Of a stretch of DNA of 64,000 bases, positions 41,001 through 51,649 are shown piece after piece (the first letter of the stretch is position 1; every line of letters starts with the position of its first letter). The stretch is taken from contig JAUCBJ010000795.1 in assembly GCA_032718475.1 (NCBI GenBank), positions 1-64,000 of the forward strand. The letters are read 5' to 3'. The position numbers and the translations under genes were made by a program. Origin of the DNA: Nemertoderma westbladi. Lineage: Eukaryota > Xenacoelomorpha > Nemertodermatida > Nemertodermatidae. Under the pieces are notes generated by a model, which was not told the origin of the DNA, did not search any database, and saw only the letters and a list, made by a program, of their open reading frames with translations.

Positions 41001-42300
41001 GCCTGTCTATCCAGTATTTTCCGAAAAGTGGAAGGCCTTGTAATGCTTTGTCAATTATGAGCAAAGGCAAACTATGTTCAGTGATGCCTAATTTGGGTAT
41101 ATTAACTGTTACTTTACTAATACCCTTTACATTCTGTATTCCATCACAAAATCCTTTTAATATTGTATCTGTTTCTTCTAAGCTTTCACATGGGAATAGT
41201 TCCTGGAATTGCTTAAAAGATATTACTGAGTGTCTAGCTCCTGAATCTAGTTCGCATTTAACAATCTTACCATTTATTTCTGGTGTGCAAGTCATTGGAG
41301 CAACTTTTTCCAGCAAATTTATTGGGTTTACCGTAATTGTAGTTACCAGATTCATGTAATGTATGAAATCGTCATCATACTCTTCCCCATCAACATCGCT
41401 GTCTTCTGTAACCTGTAATTGTTTCATTTTCTGGCTTGTAGTTCCAGATTTATATGGGTTTGTAGTACCCGATTTATTGAGACGCGAATGTCCTGTGTTA
41501 TTTGGGGTTTTTTTGTTTGCTTTCATGCAAGCGGCTTGTATATGCCCTGAAGCCCCACAGGAATTACATTTTACTGTTTCTGGTAATTTGCATGTGGTAA
41601 TTTTGTGTCCATTCCTATTACAGCGGTAACACACAATATGCGTTGTATTTGTATCTTTAGCTTTTATGCGGTACCTGGACTGTAACTGTAGTTTGTGGGT
41701 CTCTACTGATATACCATCCACCTCACGCTTTGCATTTTCTCGTGCCTCTTCATAGTTTGTTGCTATGTCAACAGCTGCAATAAAAGTGTCTGGTTTCTGT
41801 CTCATTAACTCTGTGGCTATGTATTCATCCTTGACCCCTGCTAAAAATTGCTCTTTTAGTCTACCATCAAGGGTAGCTCCAAATTCACAGTAACGTGAAG
41901 CTGCTTTGATTGATTTAGAAAATTCGGCTATGCTTTCATGTTGTTTCTGCTGCAATCTGATGAATTTACGTATTTCTGCTTCTTTATTTATTTTATGATT
42001 GAAGTATGTATCCACTGCTGTAATAATATCTGTGTAATTTGCTGTAAGTATGTCTGTAGGGTAGATTAGATCCATAGCAATTTCGAGTAGGTCTGTGCCA
42101 CAATTCGCAAGGAATAATTTACGCTTTTCAGCTTCTAAATTTGCGTCATTATTGAAAGTTGTCGAATCAATTATTACCGCTAGCATGGTTTTATAAACTG
42201 GCCATTTGTCTGTAGACATTTTAAAAGGCTTGAATAGTTTGGCATACTTTGTAGAAACTGCCATAGTTTGTAGTGTAAGTTGAATTTTGAAATTGAACAC
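38068..42300 (-). CDS. Ty3/gypsy Gag-Pol polyprotein (RT box altered to YMDE)
   Basis: A 1410-codon uninterrupted frame encodes structural and enzymatic functions in one polyprotein. Gag spans about 1-215 (the natural start may be Met13), with the AEFSKSIKAASRYCEFG-type region. Two CCHC zinc knuckles follow (about 223-260, CYRCNRNGHKITTC and CNSCGASGHIQAAC). The protease active site is D352-S-G. RT runs about 500-690, with LDLKEAYH holding catalytic D593. RNase H lies about 755-870 (TDASPTA, DREALG, TDNLPL). Integrase has an H-H-C-C finger (near 1010-1050) and D1084, D1138, E1174, an exact D-x35-E. The RT box that should read Y-x-D-D is Y652-M-D-E655, so the second metal-binding Asp is Glu. 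Near it, VKSSGTKCLRG replaces the usual SAPAxFQ. The start falls 490 bp after the 5' LTR. Plus-strand ORFs overlapping it are shadows. Confidence 0.93.
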   Translation of the reverse strand: MFNFKIQLTLQTMAVSTKYAKLFKPFKMSTDKWPVYKTMLAVIIDSTTFNNDANLEAEKRKLFLANCGTDLLEIAMDLIYPTDILTANYTDIITAVDTYFNHKINKEAEIRKFIRLQQKQHESIAEFSKSIKAASRYCEFGATLDGRLKEQFLAGVKDEYIATELMRQKPDTFIAAVDIATNYEEARENAKREVDGISVETHKLQLQSRYRIKAKDTNTTHIVCYRCNRNGHKITTCKLPETVKCNSCGASGHIQAACMKANKKTPNNTGHSRLNKSGTTNPYKSGTTSQKMKQLQVTEDSDVDGEEYDDDFIHYMNLVTTITVNPINLLEKVAPMTCTPEINGKIVKCELDSGARHSVISFKQFQELFPCESLEETDTILKGFCDGIQNVKGISKVTVNIPKLGITEHSLPLLIIDKALQGLPLFGKYWIDRLNCGVDCLRDNFTGTSDKKTMVHIGNNVQFSDTLNNLKLEFKDVFTGLGKFKGQPATLALSDEAKPRFLSCCQIAFGYKDEVIQILENDLKRGILRKPEPNEEIKWATPLVVSLRNNKIRVCGDYKSTINPFLIEDTFQLSTLDEITNKISGGQEFTILDLKEAYHQFPLVKEAELITTLNTPLGLLIPTRVPYGVKSSGTKCLRGIYEALHNTKSATYMDECVITEKNKAEHIENLKSVLSALRHFGLTLRMEKCKFFQNTVEFCGHLISKDGIRPDPKKIDTIAALQPPENVKELQSVLGLFNYLHKFVPSFAEIAQPMYSLLSKDAEFIWNDTTNQAFNRIKAEIAKSTLLTFFDTKKETTIITDASPTAVSAVLLQKQDDNCLTPVSFTSASLNKFQRNYSQIDREALGIIFAVRKFRSYILGRHFILITDNLPLKHILAPSAKLPSMALSRLQHWSVEMSNYNFTPKFIKSEDNPVDCFTRLSKPKEEIDGMVDIKITDIHMEQATAELFKFNRIGIKDATEKDVILQKLVLELASGNTSNSPELRPYKHIRNELTVHNGTIFRGMAVLIPEHLQNNVLEILHEGHIGKQRMTGLAKDTVWWLNIAKDIDLYTKSCEQCQQYSKEVHVPLKPMPEPTEPFERIHLDFGEYEGQTLLGLICAKTKWSRVELVTKNPTAETVIQSCRQFFADFSVPKIVTADNGPQFRAAELSRFCKENGVALWPSAPYKPNSNGAAERLVQSFKTTFKKLSNSKIPLKEKIAIFLLADHSTIKENGQTPAEMIFGGRNIKTRLHRLLKFPEDPKIITTSGNYIKGEAIWVRNFSRRKPTEKWLPAIYQGLFGSRVATVEICGTIFRRHLDHLRKRFSPFVGQGGESNKDIFQPKRVDNKNGGTKTIETSADVNMGAREVTAENHLGARDDTVETQERGQMRHTVEPSSESRSDQTQSDAGTRYPIRIRKKTDYYGFDSKTNMD

Positions 42301-42788
42301 GTACCGGTAGTATGTAGAGGCGTATGCAGTTTAGTATTCAGTTAATTCGCAGATTGACTACTGTACTGCAGAATTGTAGATTGTAGATAATTGCCTTATC
42401 CTAGTGTGTAGGCAATCGTTAAAACTCGCGGATTGACTGCTGTAAGTGCTGTAATGCAGTCCTTTCACTCCCGTAGGTAACCGTACCTGCAGTGTAATCT
42501 GCTTACCTGGTAGGTTGGCGTCCGAATTATAGAACAACGGCGTATAACGTGTTCAATTTAAACGTAATTTCTGAAATACCGGTACTGGTATGTTGTAGAC
42601 ATTTGTATGCATTAGTAGTTCGGCGTAGGTGTAGGCATGTAGGCCTAATGCTGAACTTCTGTAATTACTGAATGCTGTAATCTACGTTGTAGGCCTACAT
42701 GAAGCTGTAGGTAAGCATAGGTACTTCAAAACCTGTCTGCTTGTGTAACCGCGTGTATGTGTTCAATATTTTCCATCGCAGCGCCAAT
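42301..42788 (-). other. Untranslated leader of the Ty3 element
   Basis: Sequence between primer-binding site and gag. It has no long frame and would contain packaging signals in an active element. Confidence 0.7.
42770..42786 (-). promoter_or_regulatory. Probable primer-binding site
   Basis: TGGCGCTGCGATGG begins three bases after the 5' LTR on the element strand, where a tRNA 3' end (…CCA) would pair. The tRNA identity was not determined. Confidence 0.6.
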
Positions 42789-43065
42789 TGTTGGATATCC
42801 CTTTCCGATGTAGCAATGTAAAACTAATCAGTTATGAGTTACTTCCAACACGCTTAGTATCGTATAATAAAAAAGTAGTCTGACTACAGTATTACTGCAT
42901 TAGGTCAAGCAACGCGCTGACACAACACAACTATTGTATAATGCGGTACCGGTATATAATTACTGTAGTCTGTAGCAATGTGTTACACGGTAACAGGCCT
43001 ACATAAACTGGCATGGCCTATATTCTGTGTAGCATGGCTTTACCTGTTAATAGTAGATCCTAACA
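42789..43065 (-). repeat. 5' LTR
   Basis: 277-bp partner of 37707-37983. It is expected to hold the promoter of the element. It is followed on the element strand by ATT and a TGGCGC primer-binding site. Confidence 0.93.
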
Positions 43066-43335
43066 GAATGTCATTGTCTCGTTTCCAATTCCGTATTCAC
43101 ATTGGTGGTTCCATCTGTAACGGCATTGTGGAAGTGTCTGAGACTTCCACCACAACCACATATCGACTATATTCATCTTGTTTATGCGACAATTCTTCAT
43201 TTAGCGATGCGATATAATTAGCGAAGGGAGATGAGCGATAGTCGCTATCTATGCTGTGTCTCTTTCGTCGATCTCTTGGTGTTTCTCTGTCTAAAGTTTG
43301 AATTTTCGCGATTTGGTAGGCCTTTTAGTTGAAAT
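43066..43335 (+). repeat. Module M3, copy 2, remainder after Ty3
   Basis: Resumes with GAATGTCATTGTCTCGTTTCC and runs to GGTAGGCCTTTTAG, completing the M3 module split by the retrotransposon. It then joins another M3 copy. Confidence 0.85.
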
Positions 43336-43339
43336 TTTA

Positions 43340-44155
43340 ATTGAAAATTTAAATTTTTTTGAAAATTGTTCTACTTGAAATTTTGGTGCTACAAATAACA
43401 ACCCCAGTAGAATTTTTCGAAATTTTTTATTTTCGGTCGGATTCATACTAGTGAAATCAAAATCTAAATATAATTTTAGTTCGGTGGTGTAGGCCTACTT
43501 CCTTCATGTCAGACACTATTAACCAAACAGACCCCGTACAGGTAATTTTGAATTTTGAGGTGAATATCTCAGCTAGAATGACATTTTTTCGTACGAAAAA
43601 TACTACTCCTCCATTTCTTAACCATTTTTTGCAATTTTTTATTCATATGAAAGGTAATTTCATAAGCTTCAACAAATTCTCCATATTTTGAATGAAAAAT
43701 TAGAAATAACGTGGGTTTTTTAAATTTTTAAAAAATTTCGAATTTTTTTTTCAAAATTGCCAATTATCAGAAATAGAAAACGAAAATACAAAAAGTGCAT
43801 GAAAAATATGATGTAAATGAACTGCTGGTTCCAGAAAATGTGGTATCGGAAAATAAAAATGGAAAATATGAAGGCGTAGGGCCTAGTCTTATTAGTGTAA
43901 TTTTTAAAATCTTCATTACGTGCTGCGCGAAGGCCCCACTTCTATAAATAGTTTGTGCTCATTGTTTATAGAGTAAAGAAATATAAAGTATATCGATATC
44001 GCCGATATCACCGATAACAAAATTTATAAGTTCCGTGTTTATAGACTGAAGTTTAGCTTTGTTGGCCCTAGAATGTCATTGTCTCGTTTCCAATTCCGTA
44101 TTCACATTGGTGGTTGCATCTGTAACGGCATTGTGTCTGTGACTTCCACCACATA
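43340..44155 (+). repeat. Module M3, copy 3
   Basis: Partial M3, matching 49880-50690 at an offset of about 6535 bp. It ends early at GACTTCCACCACATAAAATA, where AT-rich sequence leads into M2; the same join is seen at 50690. Confidence 0.8.
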
Positions 44156-44219
44156 AAATAATATATATAATATATAATATAAAATATATAATAATAAAGA
44201 AAAAGGTAATATTTTTTGA

Positions 44220-44520
44220 GTAATTTACAAACTTTCGTTATGGAAATCCATAAAGAATCAAGCATTGATGGTGCAAAATTACCGCAAAGACTAACGGTTT
44301 GTGGGTTTGAATCATTAATTTAATTTAATTCATTAAGGAAATTACCCTGGGTTGCCAGGGTAATATGTTCTAGAATAACGCAAAAAAATGAAGAGAGCTG
44401 CTGAGCTGACGGTTTAAGAAGACGGTTGAACCGAGCCCGAATTTCACATCAGGCAAACGAGACTTGCCGCTGCGCCGGTACTTCACTTCCCATAATGGGC
44501 AATTAGGACATTAGGCTCGG
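44220..44520 (+). repeat. Module M2, copy 3 (short)
   Basis: Hairpin at 44341-44364. The copy stops after GCGCCGGTACTTCACTTCCC and lacks the CpG-rich part. Confidence 0.75.
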
Positions 44521-44619
44521 AACTCGGACATTAGGCCTATTATTATATAAATAATTAATTAATTAATATAATTAAATTATATAAATACATAAGAATAACA
44601 ACAATAAGCAAGAAGGATG

Positions 44620-45011
44620 AGTCACCAATAGTAAAGCAAAATCCTACTTTCATTGGACCTCACTAAATAGCTAAACCAATGAAAAAGCCGGATTATTGCC
44701 CTACTCGCTACTTTTCACTTGGGGTTATTAACGTACCATATATGGATATGAAAGTGCTCTTTTGGGCTTCTAATAGACCCCTATACGAGCGATTTACGTA
44801 ACAGTAAATTATTATAAAGGGATTAGTGTGGCTATACATTTTACTACCAAATTCTGTCGTGCGGGCATTTGGCATTCCTTATTAAATATACACCGTAAAT
44901 ACACTGTGCATTGGGTATGAATATAAGTATTGTGCCCAAGTAAATGCACCCGAAATGTCCCCTTATTCCTAATATGACCAAATAACTGTTAGTTCTTATA
45001 CTTCCCCCCAT
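44620..45011 (+). repeat. Module M1, copy 3
   Basis: Long form ending CTTATACTTCCCCCC. Slightly more diverged (CACTTGGGGTT for CGCCTAGTGTT). Confidence 0.8.
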
Positions 45012-45377
45012 TAACCTATATCTACCTAAATCTAAATCTACCTATAATTTAACGTTCAAATGGCGTTGAAAAACGAAAAATTTATAACAAATAAACGCTA
45101 GAATCTGACGTTAGTAAAAGGCGTAAAAGTTAGTCGAACGTTCGTTTGGCCGCTTTTGTGACGTTAAAATTTCCCCAAAAACAACGTTGAATTTTACGTA
45201 AATATAATATATTCCAACGTTATCTTTAACCGTTGAATTTGCAGTATATTAATCGTTAAACCAACTTCAGTTAATCAACAAAACTGACGTTAGATATCCA
45301 CATTCCAACGTTTATTTAATCAGGGATTTTCAGTTTTTCAGGCCACTAGGTAAATCTCACGTTACCAATAGTCAACC
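45012..45377. other. Copy-specific insertion rich in AACGTT
   Basis: This ~360-bp stretch lies between two M1 copies and is absent from the other M1/M2 junctions. It contains repeated AACGTT, ACGTTA and CGTTGAA words in both orientations and no coding frame. It may be an independent small element. Confidence 0.5.
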
Positions 45378-45379
45378 AG

Positions 45380-45670
45380 TCACCAATAGTCAAGCAAAAT
45401 CCTACTTTCATTGGACCTCACTAAATAGCTAAACCAATGAAAAAGCCGGATTATTGCCCTACTCGCTACTTTTCGCCTAGTGTTATTAACGTACCATATA
45501 TGGATATGAAAGTGCTCTTTTGGGTTTCTAATAGACCCCTATACGAGCCATTTACGTAACAGTAAATTATTATAAAGGGATTAGTGTGGCTATACATTTT
45601 ACTACCAAATTCTGTCGTGGTGGCATTTGGCATTCCTATTAAATATACACCGTAAATACACTGTGCATAA
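45380..45670 (+). repeat. Module M1, copy 4
   Basis: Short form joined to AAATACTACTCCTCC exactly as in copy 1, showing that it is the duplicate of 31065-31350. Confidence 0.8.
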
Positions 45671-45844
45671 ATACTACTCCTCCATTTCTTAACCATTTTT
45701 TGAAATTTTTTCTTCATATGAAAGGTAATTTCATAAGATAATTCGATAATTATTACGATTTTATATGAATACTAAGTACGTACTGTATAGCTTAAATTTC
45801 CTTCCAAATAGCACTAATATATTTCATATATAACAAAAACGTAA

Positions 45845-46950
45845 AAAATTCGGGGCTGTTTCTTAATTTCTAAATAATGGGCAATTACCAACTAAATGCG
45901 TACATACAATTTCCTAGGCATTTTAACACACGTAGAGGACTAAAATTGCCATTTATAATGAGCAGATCATTTTTAAATATTTTCCAATGGATTCAGCGCC
46001 CCAGAAAACCTGTATTGAAAAAAGATTAACCGAAAATTTCAAATTTTTTGAAAATTGTTCTACTTGAAATTTTGGTGCTACAAATAACAACACGTAGGCC
46101 TACTTCCTACATATCAAGACACTATTAACTAAACAGACCCCATACAGGTAATTTTGTGCGGGAAGGTTTGAATTTTGAGGTGATTATCTCAGCTAGAATG
46201 ACATTTTTTCGTACGAAAAATACTACTCCTCCATTTCTTAACCATTTTGTGCAATTTTTTCTTCATATGAAAGGTAATTTCATAAGCTTCAACAAATTCT
46301 CCATATTTTGAATGAAAAATTAGAAATAACATGGGTTTTTTCAGTTTTTAAAAAAATTTCGAATTTTTTTTCAAAATTGCCAATTATCAGAAATAGAAAA
46401 CGAAAATACAAAAAGTGCATGAAAAATATGATGTAAATGAATATGCTGGTTCCAGAAAATGTGGTATCGGAAAATAAAAATGGAAAATATGAAGGCGTAG
46501 GGCCTAGTCTTATTAGTGAAATTTTTAAAATCTTCATTACGTGCTGCGCGAAGGCCCCACTTCTATAAATAGTTTGTGCTCATTGTTTATAGAGTAAAGA
46601 AATATAAAGTATATCGATATCGCCGATATCACCGATAACAAAATTTATAAGTTCCGTGTTTATAGACTGAAGTTTAGCTTTGTTGGCCCTGGAATGTCAT
46701 TGTCTCGTTTCCAATTCCATATTCACATTGGTGGTTCCATCTGTAACAGCATTGTGGAAGTGTCTGTGACTTCCACCACAACCACACATCGACTATATTC
46801 ATCTTGTTTATGCGACAATTCATCATTTAGCGATGCGATATAATTTGCGAAGGGAGATGAGCGATAGTCGCTATCTATGCTGTGTCTCTTTCGTCGATCT
46901 CTTGGTGTTTCTCTGTCTAAAGTTTGAATTTTCGGGATTTGGTAGGCCTT
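45845..46950 (+). repeat. Module M3, copy 4 (empty Ty3 site)
   Basis: Duplicate of copy 1 with a short deletion near 46090 (CAACACGTAGGCC). The uninterrupted GGCCCTGGAATGTCATTG is at about 46684-46701. Confidence 0.8.
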
Positions 46951-47067
46951 TTACTTCTTCTATATTATTTTAAGTATTTTACTGCAATCGTTTATATTAT
47001 ATCAGAAAAATATTAATATATATAAATTATTTTTATTACAATTTATTTAAATATAATATATTATAAA

Positions 47068-48364
47068 CTACTACTAGGTCGAGCGAACTCGGACAGTGGA
47101 AATGAGATCCTTCCAGGCTTCCCGATTCTCCAACTACTACTAGGTCGAGCGAACTCGGACAGTGGAAATGAGATCCTTCCAGGCTTCCCGATTCTCCATA
47201 GTTGTCGCAATTGCGTTTCTCCCAAGTTCAGTATCCCTTTCAAGTTGATCTATATATGTTATGGCCAGTCGTCCACGACTACGCTTTCCATGTGTTGGTT
47301 GCCAGACAAGTAGATCTGGTATGACCTCGTCTTTACTTCGCCAACAGTGCCCACTGAATCTTAATCTGCGTTAACGGGTGGTGGTTGATACAGGTGGTAT
47401 TGTGTACCATAAATCTCGGCGTTTGTCATGTTTTGTCTCCAGCTGACGTTTAGGGCAGCGCCATTAGTAGTCTTGTGTGCAACCATCAATTCGGCATTCA
47501 AGTGATTTAGTCAGTGTCCAGGTCTCACCCCCGTATAAAAATACTCTTACCACTGTGGCTCCCACTTATGCGTTCTTGTAATGTGAATCCCAGATCTCCA
47601 CCCTTTGTGGCCGTCCTCATTGAGTAATCAAGTACAATTACAAATAGTATTGGTGCTAATGTGTCACCTTGCAGTACGCCAGCCAGGACTGAGAAGAACT
47701 CAATTTCACCATCTGATGAGAGTACCTGAGCTTCTGTGTCACAATATAATAATCGAATGCAAGCCACAATTACCTCTGGTATTCCATAAGCTCTTAGAAT
47801 TTCCAGCATTTTACCTCTATGGATTGAGTCGAAGGCCTTCTTGAAGTCCACAAAAGTCATGACTGCGGGGAGATTCTTTGACTTAATTCCCTCAATCAGT
47901 CTCCGTAGCGGAAGTATCTGAGCTATTGTTGATCTATTTTGTCGAAATCCGTTTTGGCTCTTACGCAGTAGTTTCTCTGTGAGGCCTAATCCTATATAGA
48001 ATCATTTTGTTATGTATTTTGGCAGCTACCACAAGCAGGCAGATTTTAGCAGCTACCACAAGCAGACAGATCCCACGATAGTTTGTTGGTATACCGTGGT
48101 CTCCTTTCTTGGGGAGGGGCTTTAGTTGACCTTTAGTCCAAATTGGTGGTGGTTTTTCCCCTTTCAGCATCTGGTTGGAAACATTCAATAATGGTCTGTT
48201 TAGCACTCCGGTTTTCCTTACCTTCGCTGGGATTTCATATAATCCACTCGCTTTATTATTGGACATGCTTTTAATGCTTCTTTGGAGTTCGACAGGTGTG
48301 AAGTCCCCTGTTTCTATAGGTAGTGTTACTTTGGCTCTTACGCAGAAGTTTCTCTATGTGAGGC
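47068..48364 (-). pseudogene. LINE-T fragment B
   Basis: Almost identical to fragment A at a constant offset of 14231 bp. It shares the catalytic-box deletion, the 27-bp CLLVVAAKI duplication, the doubled 3' end and the same frameshifts. The only coding-level difference I noticed in the open segments is MLEIL for MPEIL. It therefore arose by duplication of an already dead copy. Confidence 0.85.
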
Positions 48365-48745
48365 AAGCAAAATCCTACTTTCATTGGACCTCACTAAATA
48401 GCTAAACCAATGAAAAAGCCGGATTATTGGCCTACTCGCTACTTTTCGCCTAGTGTTATTAACGTACCATATATGGATATGAAAGTGCTCTTTTGGGCTT
48501 CTAATAGACCCCTATACGAGCGATTTACGTAACAGTAAATTATTATAAAGGGATTAGTGTGGCTACACATTTTACTACCAAATTCTGTCGTGGTGGCATT
48601 TGGCATTCCTATTAAATATACACCGTAAATACACTGTGCATTGGGTATGAATATAAGTATTGTGCCCAAGTAAATGCACCCGAAATGTCCCCTTATTCCT
48701 AATATGACCAAATAACTGTTAGTTCTTATACTTCCCCCATTTCTT
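48362..48745 (+). repeat. Module M1, copy 5
   Basis: Long form, duplicate of 34133-34510. Confidence 0.8.
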
Positions 48746-48934
48746 ATGATAACTATTACGATTTTATATGAATACTAAGTACGTACTGTATAGCTTAAAT
48801 TTCCTTCCAAATAGCACTAATATCTTTCATATATAACAAAAACGTAAAAAATTCGGGGCTGTTTCTTAATTTCTAATTTCTAATTTCTTTTTCTAATTAA
48901 TTTTCTAATTTATAATTTCTAAATATTCATAACT

Positions 48935-49690
48935 TTTGTTATGGAAATCCATAAAGAATCAAGCGTTGATGGTGCAAAATTACCGCAAAGACTAACGGTT
49001 TGTTGGTTTGAATCATTAATTTAATTTAATTCATTAAGGAAATTACCCTGGGTTGCCAGGGTAATATGTTCTAGAATAACGCAAAAAAATGAAGAGAGCT
49101 GCTGAGCTGAAGGTTTAAGAAGACGGTTGAACCGAGCCCGAATATCACGTCAGGCAAACGAGACTTACCGCTGCGCCGGTACTTCACTTTCCGTTCACTA
49201 GTACCCAAGGTATTGTTCGTGGTAATTTCCTGCACATTTAAGGCCCGGGTTCTTACCTTGAATCAATCCTCGCGCCCACGAGCTCTGGCCCTTCGCGATT
49301 TCAGGTACGGCCCGCCCCCCCTACTCCACTCTGCTCGCTTCCTCTCCACTCCGATTTTCGCGTTTTTAGAATATTCGGTGACGGTTCTATTTAAACACTA
49401 TTCTGTGAACACTGTAGATATTTTTTTATTATTATTTTAATATTTTACATATATTTATCAACTAAATTAAATTCACCTTGCTAAATTAAGACGTAAACAT
49501 ACAATTGCTATTTTCACTTAATTAACAGCTTTAATTTCTTTGCATTTCAGTTATTATTTTTTGAAGATTTTGCAGATCTATTTTTAGACATCTTTTATTT
49601 AATAACTATCTGAACTGATTACATAATATTAAAGCTAAAATCAGTCTTTCACGGTACAATTACTGCATTATTATAGCGAAAATTCGTAAA
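48935..49690 (+). repeat. Module M2, copy 4
   Basis: Full form with hairpin at 49042-49065 and CpG-rich segment at 49260-49385. There is only one copy here, where the 34.7-36.8 kb region has two. Confidence 0.8.
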
Positions 49691-50695
49691 AAATTCGGGG
49701 CTGTTTCTTAATTTCTAAATAATGGGCAATTACCAACTAAATGCGTACATACAATTGCCTAGGCATTTTAACACACGTAGAGGACTAAAATTGCCATTTA
49801 TAATGATCAGATCATTTTTAAATATTTTCCAATGGATTCAGCGCCCCAGAAAACCTGTATTGAAAAAAGATTAACCGAAAATTTCAATTTTTTTGAAAAT
49901 TGTTCTACTTGAAATTTTGGTGCTACAAATAACAACCCCAGTAGAATTTTTCGAAATTTTTTATTTTCGGTCGGATTCATACTAGTGAAATCAAAATCTA
50001 AATATAATTTTAGTTCGGTGGTGTAGGCCTACTTCCTTCATGTCAGACACTATTAACCAAACAGACCCCGTACAGGTAATTTTGAATTTTGAGGTGAATA
50101 TCTCAGCTAGAATGACATTTTTTCGTACGAAAAATACTACTCCTCCATTTCTTAACCATTTTTTGCAATTTTTTATTCATATGAAAGGTAATTTCATAAG
50201 CTTCAACAAATTCTCCATATTTTGAATGAAAAATTAGAAATAACATGGGTTTTTTAAATTTTTAAAAAATTTCGAATTTTTTTTTCAAAATTGCCAATTA
50301 TCAGAAATAGAAAACGAAAATACAAAAAGTGCATGAAAAATATGATGTAAATGAACTGCTGGTTCCAGAAAATGTGGTATCGGAAAATAAAAATAGAAAA
50401 TATGAAGGCGTAGGGCCTAGTCTTATTAGTGCAATTTTTAAAATCTTCATTACGTGCTGCGCGAAGGCCCCACTTCTATAAATAGTTTGTGCTCATTGTT
50501 TATAGAGTAAAGAAATATAAAGTATATCGATATCGCCGATATCACCGATAACAAAATTTATATAAGTTCCGTGTTTATAGACTGAAGTTTAGCTTTGTTG
50601 GCCCTGGAATGTCATTGTCTCGTTTCCAATTCCGTATTCACATTGGTGGTTGCATCTGTAACGGCATTGTGTCTGTGACTTCCACCACATAAAAT
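49690..50695 (+). repeat. Module M3, copy 5
   Basis: Ends early at ACTTCCACCACATAAAATAA, as copy 3 does. The Ty3 target site is intact at about 50604-50620. Confidence 0.8.
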
Positions 50696-50759
50696 AATAT
50701 ATATAATATATAATATAAAATATATAATAATAAAGAAAAAGGTAATATTTTTTGAGTAA

Positions 50760-51045
50760 TTTACAAACTTTCGTTATGGAAATCCATAAAGAATCAAGCG
50801 TTGATGGTGCAAAATTACTGCAAAGACTAACGGTTTGTGGGTTTGAATCATTAATTTAATTTAATTCATTAAGGAAATTACCCTGGGTTGCCAGGGTAAT
50901 ATGTTCTAGAATAACGCAAAAAAATGAAGAGAGCTGCTGAGCTGACGGTTTAAGAAGACGGTTGAACCGAGCCCGAATTTCACGTCAGGCAAACGAGACT
51001 TGCCGCTGCGCCGGTACTTCACTTCCCATAATGGGCAATTAGGAC
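50760..51045 (+). repeat. Module M2, copy 5 (short)
   Basis: Hairpin at 50877-50900. Same truncation as the 44.2-kb copy. Confidence 0.75.
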
Positions 51046-51154
51046 ATTAGGCTCGGAACTCGGACATTAGGCCTATTATTATATAAATAATTAATTAATT
51101 AATATAATTAAATTATATAAATAAATAAGAATAACAACAATAGGTAAGAAGAAT

Positions 51155-51550
51155 GAGTCACCAATAGTAAAGCAAAATCCTACTTTCATTGGACCTCCCT
51201 AAATAGCTAAACCAATGAAAAAGCCGGATTATTGCCCTACTCGCTACTTTTCGCCTAGTGTTATTAACGTACCATATATGGATATGAAAGTGCTCTTTTG
51301 GGCTTCTAATAGACCCCTATACGAGCCATTTACGCAACAGTAAATTATTATAAAGGGATTAGTGTGGCTATACATTTTACTACCAAATTCTGTCGTGGTG
51401 GCATTTGGCATTCCTATTAAATATACACCGTAAATACACTGTGCATTGGGTATGAATATAAGTATTGTGCCCAAGTAAATGCACCCGAAATGTCCCCTTA
51501 TTCCTAATATGACCAAATAACTGTTAGTTTTTATACTTCCCCCCATTTCT
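51155..51550 (+). repeat. Module M1, copy 6
   Basis: Long form. The overlapping 100-codon minus-strand ORF is a repeat by-product. Confidence 0.8.
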
Positions 51551-51649
51551 TATGATAATTATTACGATTTTATATGAATACTAAGTACGTACTGTATAGC
51601 TTAAATTTCCTTCCAAATAGCACTAATATCTTTCATATATAACAAAAAC

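Larger units (their letters stand above)
37707..43065 (-). mobile_element. Ty3/gypsy-type LTR retrotransposon, 5.36 kb
   Basis: The two 277-bp LTRs (37707-37983 and 42789-43065) differ at about four positions. On the minus strand each starts TGTTAGGATC and ends ATATCCAACA. Host sequence GAATG is duplicated on both sides (37702-37706 and 43066-43070). Other M3 copies show the undisturbed GGAATGTCATTG. Between the LTRs lie a TGGCGCTGCG primer-binding site next to the 5' LTR (42770-42786), a ~490-bp leader, one long gag-pol frame, and a purine-rich AGGGGGAGTAT tract next to the 3' LTR (37984-37995). Order PR-RT-RNaseH-IN defines Ty3/gypsy. LTR similarity implies a young insertion, younger than the first module duplications. 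No envelope gene is present. Confidence 0.95.

Noticed and set aside
38050-41629. Several plus-strand ORFs of 85-196 codons opposite the Ty3 gag-pol
   Set aside because: They are antisense shadows of the long open minus-strand frame.
31150-51546. Minus-strand ORFs of 83-100 codons recurring in every M1 copy
   Set aside because: Repetition reflects duplication of the module. The frames begin in different flanking sequences, have no domain features and overlap non-coding junctions.
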